The position numbers and the translations under genes are program-made. The notes under the pieces were generated by a model. That model was given only the letters and a program-made list of their open reading frames with translations. It was not told where the DNA came from and did not search any database. From Azotobacter vinelandii CA (GTDB lineage Bacteria > Pseudomonadota > Gammaproteobacteria > Pseudomonadales > Pseudomonadaceae): a stretch of 64,000 bases of DNA. The stretch's first letter is position 1. Every line of letters starts with the position of its first letter. Of the stretch, positions 21,514 through 30,936 are shown one piece after another. The stretch is from positions 1,116,001 to 1,180,000 of the forward strand of contig NC_021149.1 in assembly GCF_000380335.1 (NCBI RefSeq), given 5' to 3'.

Positions 21514-24500
21514 ATGAGGAATAGATTCAGGAGAGGGTTGCTGGCCGCTACCCTGCTGGCGATCGGAGCTGGCGCGGATGCGGAGGATATCGACCTGTTC
21601 GTCGGCGTGGAATCGGAACGGGGTACGGATTACCCGAATGTCGTCATCCTGCTCGATAACACGGCCAACTGGGCGGACGACGCTCAATATTTCCCGGATA
21701 TGAAGCAAGGGCTGGCCGAACTGAGCGCCATCAGGACGGTGATCGGTGCGCTGGCGCCGGAAGGGGAGGACGCCAAGCTCAACGTCGGGCTCATGATGCT
21801 CGACGAGGGGACCGGACAGCGCTTCGACGGCGGTTATGTGCGCTCGCACGTCAAGCAGATGACCAAGGGGGCCAGGGCCGAGCTTCTGGCCGAAATTGCC
21901 GAGATCGAGTCCGAATTCAGTACGGGCGGGCAGGTAACGACGGAGGTGGGCTATAGCCGGGCGATGTTCGAGGTATTCAAATACTTCGGCGGTCATACCA
22001 GTCCGGCCAATGCCTACGATGACACGGCCGGTTCGCCAGTCGGTCCGACCCACTTCGGGCCGTGGCGTTATTCGGGTGACGATGTCTTCGACAGGCGGGA
22101 TGCGGCCGCCTTCTCCGATAGCCGGCAAACCCTCTACAAGCCCGTCGTACCGGCCACGGAAACCTGCAAGTCGAAAAACTACCTCATCCTGATCGGCAAC
22201 GGCTGGTCGCCGAATGGCGAGGACGAAGTCGCCACCCTGCTGAAGAACGTGGGGGGAGATGCCGGTCAGCTCTATCAAACCACCTCGTCCAAGGTGCGTT
22301 ATGGCGACGAGATGGCCCGCTTTCTATATCAGACCGACGTCAGCGCGGCGCCCGGCAAGCAGAACGTGCTTACCTACGCCATCGACGTCTACAACAGGCA
22401 AGCCAGCGAGGATCACAGCAGGCTGCTGAAGAGCATGGCGCATGTCGGGGGCGGGAAATATTTCTCGGCGACCAATGCCGATGAAATCGAGACGGCACTG
22501 AGCACCATCTTTTCCGAGATTCAGGCGGTCGACAGCGTATTCGCCTCGGTCAGCCTGCCGGCCAGCGTCAACACCCGGGGCACCTACCGCAATCAAGTCT
22601 ATGTCGGGATGTTCCGCCCGGATGCGAATGGCCTGCCTCGCTGGGCGGGTAATCTCAAGCAGTACAAGCTCGGCCTGGTCGACAATGCGCTCAAGTTGCT
22701 GGATGCCGAAGGCGAGCAGGCGATCGACAGTTCGACCGGCTTCATCGGCGAATGCGCCCGCAGCTTCTGGGGCCCTGCATCGGTCACGCAGCCCGCCTAC
22801 TGGGGTAATGTCAATGGCGCTCCGGCCGGCGGCTGTCTTGCCGTCGCCGACTCGGTCCATGCGGACTATCCGGATGGCAACGTGGTGGAGAAGGGGGCCC
22901 AGAGCTACAGGCTTCGTACCCTGAGCGGCAGTGACGCACGCAACATCAAGAGCTGTGCGACGACGGCCTGTACCGAACTGATCGACTTCCATGCTCTGAC
23001 GGTCGGTTCGATCGCTGCCGACGAGATCAACTGGGGGCGTGGCGGCAACGGTGAAACGGAGTTTGTCGATCCGACCGCTATCAGCGCGACGACCGTACGC
23101 CCATCGGTGCATGCCGATGTGCTCCATTCCCGTCCCATGGCCATCAATTTCGGCACCGATAGCGATGCCGAGGTGGTGGTTTTCTATGGGGGGAACGATG
23201 GCATCCTGCGCGCGGTGAACGGCAACCGCGACTCCGGTGCCTCCATCGGCGGCATGGCGCCTGGCGGCGAGCTGTGGTCCTTCATGGCCCCGGAATTCCA
23301 TCCCCGGATCGCACGGCTGCGCGACAACATCGTCGGCATCGCTTACAAGGATCGGACAGCGGTGGCGTCCGGCGCGGTACCCGAGCCCGAGCCGAAACCC
23401 TATGGCTTCGACGGCCCGATCACGGCCCATCGTTACAGCGGAGGTGCGTGGATCTACGCCGGCATGCGTCGCGGAGGGCGTGCCCTGTATGCTTTCCAGG
23501 TGTCCGACACTGCCTTGGCCAAGCCAGTGTTCAAATGGCGGATTGGTTGTGACAGCGACATGAGCGGTACGGACTGCACCGATGGTTTCGAGCGTCTGGG
23601 ACAGACCTGGTCGTCGGCCAGGCCGTTCCAGACGGCGGGCTACGATTCCGGCAAGTCTCCGCTGCTGATCATGGGGGCTGGCTACGATACCTGCGAGGAC
23701 AAGACCGACGACCTCGCCCATAACCATCTTTGCGGCGACAACCCGCTGGGCAACCGGATCTACGTGATGGATGCCGACGACGGGGAACCGATCGCCGAGT
23801 TCAAGACCGAGCGCAGCGTGGTCGGTGATGTCACCATAGTGCCCGACGAGAGCGGCTTGGCCATTTACGCCTATGTCGCGGATACCGGCGGGACGGTTTA
23901 CCGGATCGCTTTCGACGCGGCCGGGCCCGGCGACTGGAGCATGGTCCGGATCGCTTCGCTGGGCTGCGATGGACGTTCATCCTGCGATGCCAACCGGAAG
24001 TTCATGTTCGCGCCGGACGTGGTGATGCTGGGCGATACCCATTACGTGCTGCTGGGCTCGGGAGATCGCGAGAAGCCGCTGGCCAGCTACGCGGCGGCCA
24101 CCAGCGTCGCCAACCATTTCTTCATGCTCAAGGACAAACCGACGGATACGGCCTGGCTGACCGACGAGAACGCGAAGGGTGTTTGCGCTGGCGATTATCT
24201 ATGCATGGACTCGCTATATCCCATTACGACCCCGGATACGCCTAGCGAAGCGCTTCTGGCACGGAAGAAGGGCTGGTATCTGGCGCTCGCCGATAGCGAG
24301 CAGACGGTGACTTCGGCCATCACGGTCCATGGCACCGTGACCTTCAGTACGCACACGCCGGCGGTCCATGGCCCCGGCCAGTGCTCCAGACTGGGAACCG
24401 CCAGGGTGTACAACATCGACTACCGCAATGCCGAGAGCGGGAACGGCGGCGCCATGCGTTACGAAGTCATCGTGGGCGGCGGTTTGCCGCCGTCCCCGGT

Positions 24501-24648
24501 AGCCGGCATGGTGACGCTCGATGACGGTTCGAGCGTGCCTTTCATCATCGGCTCCGATCCCGACTCCCCGCTGGAAGGCGGATCTCCCAGGGCGGCTTCA
24601 GGTGTCGTCCAGCCCAAGGCCAAGGTCTATTGGAATATCGAGCGATGA
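21514..24648 (+). CDS. pilY1: Type IV pilus tip adhesin/assembly protein PilY1
   Basis: Secreted pilus-tip protein needed for pilus extension and surface sensing. ATG 21514 (MRNRFRRGLLAATLLAIGAGADA) begins with a signal peptide; 1044 residues in all, somewhat shorter than P. aeruginosa PilY1. The N-terminal half resembles a von Willebrand A fold, but the metal site is NVVILLDNTANW rather than DxSxS. The C-terminal half has repeated blades of the PilY1 beta-propeller (HSRPMAINFG, VVVFYGGNDGILRAVN, NRIYVMDADDGEPI). It ends the pilus operon; no pilY2 follows. Confidence 0.93.
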   Translation: MRNRFRRGLLAATLLAIGAGADAEDIDLFVGVESERGTDYPNVVILLDNTANWADDAQYFPDMKQGLAELSAIRTVIGALAPEGEDAKLNVGLMMLDEGTGQRFDGGYVRSHVKQMTKGARAELLAEIAEIESEFSTGGQVTTEVGYSRAMFEVFKYFGGHTSPANAYDDTAGSPVGPTHFGPWRYSGDDVFDRRDAAAFSDSRQTLYKPVVPATETCKSKNYLILIGNGWSPNGEDEVATLLKNVGGDAGQLYQTTSSKVRYGDEMARFLYQTDVSAAPGKQNVLTYAIDVYNRQASEDHSRLLKSMAHVGGGKYFSATNADEIETALSTIFSEIQAVDSVFASVSLPASVNTRGTYRNQVYVGMFRPDANGLPRWAGNLKQYKLGLVDNALKLLDAEGEQAIDSSTGFIGECARSFWGPASVTQPAYWGNVNGAPAGGCLAVADSVHADYPDGNVVEKGAQSYRLRTLSGSDARNIKSCATTACTELIDFHALTVGSIAADEINWGRGGNGETEFVDPTAISATTVRPSVHADVLHSRPMAINFGTDSDAEVVVFYGGNDGILRAVNGNRDSGASIGGMAPGGELWSFMAPEFHPRIARLRDNIVGIAYKDRTAVASGAVPEPEPKPYGFDGPITAHRYSGGAWIYAGMRRGGRALYAFQVSDTALAKPVFKWRIGCDSDMSGTDCTDGFERLGQTWSSARPFQTAGYDSGKSPLLIMGAGYDTCEDKTDDLAHNHLCGDNPLGNRIYVMDADDGEPIAEFKTERSVVGDVTIVPDESGLAIYAYVADTGGTVYRIAFDAAGPGDWSMVRIASLGCDGRSSCDANRKFMFAPDVVMLGDTHYVLLGSGDREKPLASYAAATSVANHFFMLKDKPTDTAWLTDENAKGVCAGDYLCMDSLYPITTPDTPSEALLARKKGWYLALADSEQTVTSAITVHGTVTFSTHTPAVHGPGQCSRLGTARVYNIDYRNAESGNGGAMRYEVIVGGGLPPSPVAGMVTLDDGSSVPFIIGSDPDSPLEGGSPRAASGVVQPKAKVYWNIER

Positions 24649-24977
24649 GGGCAGGCCTACGTCCTTCCGGTGGCGGCATCCGGTAGTGGCGCGGATTCGC
24701 ACGGCGTCGTCGCGGTCTGCGCGGGTTCGCCTTGACCGAGTCCCTGCCCGGCGTGCTCATGCCTCTGTCGCACTTTTCCCCGCGCGGGTAGCCGGGAGCG
24801 AGTGGTCGAGGTCGGCCTGGCGGGGCGAACCTTGGTGAGGAGCACCGCGAATGGACTGTGCCCATGCGCGTGAGCAGTCGTCGCTGCAGTCGGCGTTCGC
24901 GATAAGTACTGGCCGGCAGTCGTCCGGCGGAGGTATAACGGGCCGATTTACGGCCCGTTTTGTTTGGGGAGGGTGTG
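24649..24977. other. 329-bp gap between pilY1 and thiO
   Basis: No gene seen; pilY2, which follows pilY1 in P. aeruginosa, is absent. The right end contains a terminator-like hairpin next to the thiO ribosome-binding site. Confidence 0.5.
24937..24963 (+). terminator. Terminator-like hairpin just before thiO
   Basis: ACGGGCC (24938-24944) pairs with GGCCCGT (24952-24958) and is followed by TTTTGTTT. It could end the pilus operon transcript. Its end lies only 14 bp before the thiO ATG and next to the ribosome-binding site, so it may also act as a leader attenuator of thiO. Confidence 0.65.
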
Positions 24978-26069
24978 ATGCGAGTCCTGGTGGTTGGCGG
25001 TGGTGCCATCGGTATGTTGTCGGCTCAGCGGTTGGCGGAGGCCGGCCTGGAGGTCCGCCTGCTGGATCAGGGCCCGCTTGGCCAGGAGTCCTCCTGGGCC
25101 GGCGGCGGCATAGTGTCGCCGCTCTATCCCTGGCGTTACAGCCCGGCGGTGACTGCGCTGGCGCACTGGTCGCAGGATTTCTATCCGGCCCTGGGCGAGC
25201 GCTTGCGGCACGAGACCGGCATCGATCCCGAGGTGCATGTCACCGGCCTCTACTGGCTGGATCTGGAGGACGAGGCCGAGGCGCTGGCCTGGGCGGCCCG
25301 CGAGAAACGGCCGCTGGAGGCCGTGGACATCGGCTCCGTGCACCAGGCGGTGCCGGCCCTGGGGCCGGGCTTTTCGCGGGCGCTCTTCATGTCGGGCGTG
25401 GCCAACGTGCGCAATCCCCGGCTGCTCGCTTCGTTGCACGCGGCACTGTTGCGTATGCCCAACGTGGTTCTCGAGGAGAGCCGCGCGGCGACCGGTTTCG
25501 TTCGCGAGGGCGGGCGGATCGTCGGGGTGAGCACGCCGTCCGGCGACCTGCGTGCCGATCGGGTGGTGGTCGCGGCTGGCGCCTGGAGCGGCAAGCTGCT
25601 CGCCACCCTGGGACTGGAACTGCCGGTCAAGCCGATGAAGGGACAGATGATCCTCTACAAGTGCGCCGAGGATTTCCTGCCGCGGATGGTGATGGCCGAT
25701 GGGCGCTACGCGATTCCCCGGCGGGACGGGCACATCCTGGTGGGCAGCACCCTGGAGGATGTCGGCTTCGACAAGACCCCCACGGAGGATGCTCTCGCGA
25801 GCCTCAAGGCGTCCGCCGAAGCGCTGCTGCCGGCGCTGGCCGGCGCCGAGGTGGTCAAGCACTGGGCGGGGCTGCGGCCGGGGTCTCCCGAGGGCATTCC
25901 CTATATCGGTCCGGTGCCCGGTTGCGAAGGCCTATGGCTGAACTGCGGGCATTTCCGCAATGGGCTGGTGCTGGCGCCGGCGTCCTGCCAGTTGTTCGCC
26001 GACCTGCTGCTGGAGCGCGAGCCGATCATCGATCCGGCGCCTTACGCGCCGGCAGGAAGGATCGGATAG
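24978..26069 (+). CDS. thiO: Glycine oxidase ThiO
   Basis: FAD-dependent D-amino-acid oxidase family enzyme that makes the dehydroglycine precursor of the thiamine thiazole ring. The N-terminal Rossmann motif is VVGGGAIGMLSAQRLAEAG; the family motif GPLGQESSWAGGGIVSPLYPW follows, and the C-terminal GHFRNGLVLAPAS is the FAD-binding finish. ATG 24978 with GGGGAGGG upstream gives 363 residues. In Pseudomonas it lies between the minor pilin genes and pilR, as here. Confidence 0.92.
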   Translation: MRVLVVGGGAIGMLSAQRLAEAGLEVRLLDQGPLGQESSWAGGGIVSPLYPWRYSPAVTALAHWSQDFYPALGERLRHETGIDPEVHVTGLYWLDLEDEAEALAWAAREKRPLEAVDIGSVHQAVPALGPGFSRALFMSGVANVRNPRLLASLHAALLRMPNVVLEESRAATGFVREGGRIVGVSTPSGDLRADRVVVAAGAWSGKLLATLGLELPVKPMKGQMILYKCAEDFLPRMVMADGRYAIPRRDGHILVGSTLEDVGFDKTPTEDALASLKASAEALLPALAGAEVVKHWAGLRPGSPEGIPYIGPVPGCEGLWLNCGHFRNGLVLAPASCQLFADLLLEREPIIDPAPYAPAGRIG

Positions 26070-26139
26070 CACCGAACTCCCGCCCCGGCGACGAGGCGGG
26101 CCTCCCCGGGGAGAGATCCGCCGGGACATGGGCCGGGGC

Positions 26140-26598
26140 TCAGTCGATGCCCGGCTTCTTCAGACGGTAGCGTATGGAGCGGAAGGTCAGGCCCAGGCGC
26201 TGGGCTGCGGCGGTTCGATTCCTGCGGGCCTCTTCGGGGGCCTGCACGATCAGCCGGCGTTCGATTTCCTCCAGATGGTCCTCGAGGTTGCCGATGTCCG
26301 CCCGCATCGTTCCATCGTTCTCGGCGGGCTTCGAGGTGTCGCAGAGGCGCAGGTCGCTAGCCAGGATCAGGGCGTTCTCGCAGAGGCTATGGGCCCGTTC
26401 CAGCATATTCTCCAGTTCGCGCACGTTGCCCGGAAAGCGGTAGCTACGGAGCTTTTCCTAGGCATCCTCGCCGAGTCGGGCAGGGGGCTGGCCGGCTTCC
26501 TCCGTCACCAGCCGATACCGGTGGTACGGGCACAGGCGCCCGCCGAGGTACCGTCCAGCGGAGCGCCGCGCGGCGAGGCATTGCGTTCCGGCAAAGGG
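26140..26598 (-). pseudogene. pilR: Deletion remnant of pilS/pilR (PilR C-terminus)
   Basis: The last ~105 codons of PilR, an NtrC-type sigma-54 activator of pilA: SYRFPGNVRELENMLERA and the Fis-type helix-turn-helix RNRTAAAQRLGLTFRSIRYRL are clear, ending at 26140. An in-frame TAG (26460-26458) interrupts EDA-stop-EKL. Upstream the PilR likeness stops near 26520; the next codons read YHRYRL, like the N-terminus of PilS. The receiver domain and AAA+ ATPase of PilR and nearly all of PilS are missing. The simplest reading is one deletion joining the start of pilS to the tail of pilR, followed by a nonsense mutation. Confidence 0.88.
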
Positions 26599-26841
26599 TC
26601 AGCGTCCACCGCGTCGCGGACCCTGGGTCAGGTGCGCCTGGCTGCAGTACCAGCGGCTGCCTTCGGCGAGGGCTTCCTCGCGCGGCAGGTGTATGCCGCA
26701 GTGGGCGCAGCGGACCATGGGCTTGGGGGCGTCGGGGCCACTCTTGTTGACGGGAGGGGCGGCGGGGCGCATCAGTCTGCGCCAGAGCCAGATGACGGCA
26801 ATGATGACGAGGATCCAGAACAGCAGACGAAACAGGCCCAT
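26599..26841 (-). CDS. PP0621-like small membrane protein
   Basis: An 80-residue protein seen beside pilS or bamD in Pseudomonas (PP0621 family by memory). Start ATG 26841 (MGLFRLLFWILVIIAVIWLWRRL) gives one membrane helix at residues 4-20. The cytoplasmic tail holds a likely zinc ribbon: CAHCG, then a second Cys and a His near YCSQAHL. It is divergent from nadE. Function unknown. Confidence 0.8.
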   Translation of the reverse strand: MGLFRLLFWILVIIAVIWLWRRLMRPAAPPVNKSGPDAPKPMVRCAHCGIHLPREEALAEGSRWYCSQAHLTQGPRRGGR

Positions 26842-27069
26842 GAGGTGCTCTAATCGAAAGAGAGCCGGCATTTTAGCAAGCCGGGGTTTGCCGGGGCCAT
26901 GTCACTGTCTGCTTCCGTGCGTTGGTCGGCAGCTTCGAGGATGCTTTTCGGCTCTTCCCGCCAGGGGCCTTCGTGCGTTGTTTTCGCGGGCGCCGATGCG
27001 GGAGAATGGATTTTTTCGGAACGCGCCCGTGGCATGCCGGGTGCGTCATATTCATCGGTGGAGACGGCC

Positions 27070-28704
27070 ATGAGCCAAACCCTGCGGGTCGTGATGGCCC
27101 AACTGAATCTGCGCGTCGGCGATGTGCACGGCAATGTCGAACGCATCATCGAGGCGGCCTGCAGTGCCCGCGACGACCGGGGCGCGGATGTCATCGTGTT
27201 TCCCGAACTGGCGCTGTGCGGCTACCCGCCGGAGGATCTGCTGCTGCGCTCGAGCATGCAACTACGTATCGAGCAAGGCCTGCAGCGACTCAAGGACGAA
27301 GTGCGGGGCATCTATCTAGTGATCGGCTATCCCTGGCTGGAGGATGGGCGGCGCTTCAACGCCGCCGCGGTGATCGCCGATGGCGAGCTTCTCGCGAGCT
27401 ACTACAAGCAGCATTTGCCGAACTATCGGGTGTTCGACGAGCGTCGCTACTTCGAGCCGGGCAGCGAGGCCTGCCTGCTGGATATCAAGGGCATCCCCGT
27501 GGCCCTGTCGATCTGCGAGGACATCTGGTTCCCCGGGCCCATGCGCCAGGCGCGCGAGGCCGGCGCACGGCTGATGCTCAGTCTGAACGCCTCGCCCTTC
27601 CACCTGGACAAGCAGCGCGAGCGCGAGGAGATCCTCGTCGCCAGGACGAGCGAAGGCGGCATGCCGGTGATCTACGTCAACCAGGTCGGCGGCCAGGACG
27701 AACTGGTCTTCGACGGCGGCTCCTGCGTGGTCGCGGCGGACGGTCAGGTCGTCCAGCGTGCGCCGGCCTTCGTCGAAGGGCTCTATCCGGTCGATCTCGG
27801 CATCGGGGACGACGGGGCGGCGACGCCGCGGGCCACCAACTGCGCACCACTGCCCGAGCTGGAGGCGAGCGTGTATCAGGCGCTGGTGCTGGGCGTGCGC
27901 GACTATGTGTGCAAGAACGGCTTCAAGGGGGTGGTCTTGGGGCTGTCCGGCGGTATCGATTCGGCCCTGACCCTGGCCGTGGCGGTGGATGCGCTCGGAG
28001 CGGAGCGGGTCGAGGCGGTGATGATGCCCTATCACTACACGGCGCAGATGAGTCTCGAGGATGCCGAGGCCGAGGCGCGCGCCCTGGGCGTGACCTATCG
28101 GGTGCTGCCGATCGCACCGATGGTCGAGGCCTTCATGGGGACCCTGGCGCCGGTGTTCGAGGGGCTCGGCCGGGATACCACCGAGGAGAACCTGCAGGCG
28201 CGCTGCCGTGGTACCCTGCTGATGGCCATTTCCAACAAGAAGGGCTATCTGGTGCTGACCACCGGCAACAAGAGCGAGATGGCGGTGGGCTACGCGACGC
28301 TCTACGGCGACATGGCCGGGGGCTTCGACGTGCTCAAGGACGTGCCCAAGACCCTGGTGTTCCGTCTCTGCGACTACCGCAATCGCCTGGGGGCGGTGAT
28401 TCCCCAGCGGGTCGTCGACCGCCCGCCGTCGGCCGAATTGGCTCCGGGCCAGAAGGACGAGGATTCCCTGCCGCCCTATCCGGTGCTCGACGAGATCCTC
28501 AAGCTGTATATCGAGTACGACCTTTCGGCCAACGCCATCGTCGCCGAAGGTTTCGACGAGGACACCGTCAGGCGGGTGCTGCGGCTGGTGGATCTCAACG
28601 AATACAAGCGCCGCCAGGCCGCGGTCGGAGTACGGGTGACCCAGCGCGGCTTCGGCCGGGACCGGCGCTATCCGATCACGTCCGGCTGGCGGCTGGGGGA
28701 TTGA
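27070..28704 (+). CDS. nadE: Glutamine-dependent NAD+ synthetase
   Basis: Amidates nicotinic acid adenine dinucleotide to NAD using glutamine. The N-terminal nitrilase-type glutaminase domain (residues about 5-260) has the Glu (VFPELALCGYPPED), Lys (YKQHLPNY) and Cys149 (SICED) triad. The C-terminal synthetase has the PP-loop SGGIDS at 293-298 and TGNKSEMAVGYATLYGDMAGG. ATG 27070 (MSQTLRVVMAQLN) gives 544 residues; the frame extends further upstream but not with family-like sequence. Confidence 0.96.
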   Translation: MSQTLRVVMAQLNLRVGDVHGNVERIIEAACSARDDRGADVIVFPELALCGYPPEDLLLRSSMQLRIEQGLQRLKDEVRGIYLVIGYPWLEDGRRFNAAAVIADGELLASYYKQHLPNYRVFDERRYFEPGSEACLLDIKGIPVALSICEDIWFPGPMRQAREAGARLMLSLNASPFHLDKQREREEILVARTSEGGMPVIYVNQVGGQDELVFDGGSCVVAADGQVVQRAPAFVEGLYPVDLGIGDDGAATPRATNCAPLPELEASVYQALVLGVRDYVCKNGFKGVVLGLSGGIDSALTLAVAVDALGAERVEAVMMPYHYTAQMSLEDAEAEARALGVTYRVLPIAPMVEAFMGTLAPVFEGLGRDTTEENLQARCRGTLLMAISNKKGYLVLTTGNKSEMAVGYATLYGDMAGGFDVLKDVPKTLVFRLCDYRNRLGAVIPQRVVDRPPSAELAPGQKDEDSLPPYPVLDEILKLYIEYDLSANAIVAEGFDEDTVRRVLRLVDLNEYKRRQAAVGVRVTQRGFGRDRRYPITSGWRLGD

Positions 28705-28712
28705 GCGAGGAG

Positions 28713-28780
28713 CACGCGGGGAGTCCCGCGTGTGGCCGGTCCTTCGTCGAAGCGGGAAGGAGGCCTTGGGCCTCCCTCCC
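28713..28780. terminator. Two stem-loops between convergent nadE and bamD
   Basis: First CACGCGGG-GAGT-CCCGCGTG (28713-28732), an 8-bp perfect stem; then a 12-bp stem with one mismatch (28754-28765 with 28769-28780, loop TTG). Neither is followed by a clear T-run. They lie between the ends of nadE and bamD and may terminate or stabilise both messages. Confidence 0.5.
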
Positions 28781-28804
28781 CATTGCTTGCTGTCGGCACT
28801 GGTT

Positions 28805-29818
28805 TCAGTCGAGCAGGCGCAGGGGGTTCCACCAGGCGCGTTTGGGCTTGCGATCGGCGCTTTCGACCGCTTCGCGGGTCTCCTCGCCTTGCTTCAGGTC
28901 GGCGCGGATTTCCTGACGGGCCTCCTCGTACATGCGGCGGATGTCCTGATTGGCGCGGGTTTCGCCCGGCGGCAGAGGCGGTTTGCTCTCGATCAGGCCG
29001 AGAGTCGCCTTGCCCAGCCAGGAGCGGTTGTCGTCCTCTTCCTCCAGCGGTACGAACTGGCCGTTCTGCAGGCTGGGGTGATCGGGATAGTTCAGCTTCA
29101 GGGTTTCCAGGCTGGTGGTGGCCAGTTCGTCCAGGGTCATGCGCTGGTAGGCTTCGATCATCACCGCCAGGCCGTCGCCCACCGCGGGCGTTTCCTGGAG
29201 GTTCTCCACAACATAGCGACCCCGGTTGGCGGCAGCGACGTAGGCTTCGCGCTTCAGGTAGTAATGGGCGACATGGATCTCGTAGGCGGCCAGCAGGTTG
29301 CGCAGATAGACCATGCGCGCCTTGGCGTCCGGCGCATAGCGGCTGTTCGGGAAGCGGCTGGTGAGTTGGGCGAACTCGTTGAAGGAGTCGCGGGCCGCGC
29401 CCGGATCGCGCTTGGTCATGTCCAGCGGCAGGAAGCGCGACAGCAGCCCCCGGTCCTGGTCGAAGGAAGCCAGCCCCTTGAGGTAGTAGGCGTAGTCGAC
29501 GTTCGGGTGTTGCGGGTGCAGGCGGATGAAACGCTCCGCGGCCGAGCGCGAGGCGTCCGTTTCCTGGCTCTTGTAGTAGGCGTAGATCAGTTCGAGCTGT
29601 GCCTGTTCGGCGTAGCGGCCGAACGGATAGCGCGATTCCAGGGCCTTCAGCTTGGTGGTCGCGGAGCCGAAGTTCTCGTTGTTGAGGTCGTTCTGGGCCT
29701 GCTGGTACAGCTCGGTCTCGCTCAGATTCTCGTCGACGACTTCCTCCTTCTCTTTTTTCGATCCGCAGGCGGCGATGAGAACGAGCGAGGCGATCAGCAG
29801 CAGGTGTTTCAGGTGCAT
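28805..29818 (-). CDS. bamD: Outer membrane assembly lipoprotein BamD (ComL)
   Basis: Essential lipoprotein of the BAM complex that folds outer-membrane beta-barrels. The signal peptide ends in the lipobox LIAAC with Cys18 as the acylated residue. Tetratricopeptide repeats follow, with [34 protein letters not shown]-type units from about residue 50 to 250. The 337-residue length matches Pseudomonas ComL, which has a C-terminal extension relative to E. coli. Divergent from rluD, as usual. Confidence 0.95.
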   Translation of the reverse strand: MHLKHLLLIASLVLIAACGSKKEKEEVVDENLSETELYQQAQNDLNNENFGSATTKLKALESRYPFGRYAEQAQLELIYAYYKSQETDASRSAAERFIRLHPQHPNVDYAYYLKGLASFDQDRGLLSRFLPLDMTKRDPGAARDSFNEFAQLTSRFPNSRYAPDAKARMVYLRNLLAAYEIHVAHYYLKREAYVAAANRGRYVVENLQETPAVGDGLAVMIEAYQRMTLDELATTSLETLKLNYPDHPSLQNGQFVPLEEEDDNRSWLGKATLGLIESKPPLPPGETRANQDIRRMYEEARQEIRADLKQGEETREAVESADRKPKRAWWNPLRLLD

Positions 29819-29964
29819 GGAGGCTGTGCGTCCCTGTGACGGCGGCTGTCGGGGGCCGGGCCGTCCTGTTATGATGGGCGCCCCGCACGAGCCGGGGCAG
29901 AGGGGCCGTATTTAACCACAAGCGCATGGTCGAAACCAAAGGCCATGCCCCGCCGTTGCCGAGC

Positions 29965-30936
29965 ATGTCAATACACAACGATCAGGCTATCAGACTTCGC
30001 GCCGAAGTCCCCGTCGAGCTGGGCGGCCAACGCCTGGACCAGGTCGCCGCACAACTCTTCGCCGAGCATTCGCGCTCGCGCCTGGCCGCCTGGATCAAGG
30101 ACGGGCGACTGACCGTCGATGGCGCCGCGCTGCGCCCCCGCGACATCGTGCATGGCGGCGCGCTGCTCGAACTGGATGCCGAGCAGCAGGCGCAGGGCGA
30201 GTGGATCGCCCAGGCCATCGAACTGGACATCGTCCACGAGGACGAGCAGATCCTTGTGCTGAACAAGCCGGCCGGGCTGGTCGTGCATCCGGCTGCCGGG
30301 CATGCCGACGGCACCCTGCTCAATGCGTTGCTGCACCATGTGCCGGGGCTGGTCAATGTGCCGCGCGCGGGCATCGTCCACCGTCTGGACAAGGACACGA
30401 CCGGCCTGATGGTGGTGGCCAAGACCCTGCAGGCGCAGACCCGGCTGGTCGAGCAACTGCAAAAGCGCAGTGTCAGCCGCATCTACGAGGCCATAGTGGT
30501 CGGTGTGATCACCGCCGGCGCCACCATCGATGCGCCCATCGGCCGGCATGGCCAGCAGCGCCAGCGCATGGCGGTGGTCGAGGGCGGCAAGCCCGCGGTC
30601 AGCCACTACCGTGTGCTCGAACGCTTCCGTGCGCATACCCATGCCCGTATCAAGCTGGAAACCGGGCGAACCCACCAGATCCGCGTGCACATGGCGCACG
30701 TCGGCTATTCGCTGGTGGGCGATCCGGTCTATGGCGGGCGTTTCCGCATTCCGCCGGCGGCCAGTCCGACCCTGGTGCAGGCGCTTCGGGAGTTTCCGCG
30801 CCAGGCCCTGCACGCCCGCTTCCTCGAACTGGATCACCCGGCCAGCGGCGAGCGCCTGAAATGGGAGGCGCCGCTGCCGGACGATTTCGTCTGGCTGTTG
30901 ACACTGCTGCGCCAGGACAACGAGGCGTTCGTCTGA
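29965..30936 (+). CDS. rluD: 23S rRNA pseudouridine synthase RluD
   Basis: Makes pseudouridines in helix 69 of 23S rRNA. An N-terminal S4 RNA-binding domain (GQRLDQVAAQLFAEHSRSRLAAWI) precedes the RluA-type catalytic domain with HRLDKDTTG; the catalytic Asp is residue 142. I prefer ATG 29965 (MSIHNDQAIRLRAEVP), which matches homologue starts and gives 323 residues; ATG 29926 is in frame and possible. The stop overlaps the next gene (TGATG arrangement). Confidence 0.94.
   Translation: MSIHNDQAIRLRAEVPVELGGQRLDQVAAQLFAEHSRSRLAAWIKDGRLTVDGAALRPRDIVHGGALLELDAEQQAQGEWIAQAIELDIVHEDEQILVLNKPAGLVVHPAAGHADGTLLNALLHHVPGLVNVPRAGIVHRLDKDTTGLMVVAKTLQAQTRLVEQLQKRSVSRIYEAIVVGVITAGATIDAPIGRHGQQRQRMAVVEGGKPAVSHYRVLERFRAHTHARIKLETGRTHQIRVHMAHVGYSLVGDPVYGGRFRIPPAASPTLVQALREFPRQALHARFLELDHPASGERLKWEAPLPDDFVWLLTLLRQDNEAFV

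Noticed and set aside
24649-24977. TPP riboswitch upstream of thiO
   Set aside because: The conserved CUGAGA and related THI-box sequences are not present; only a terminator-like hairpin is seen.
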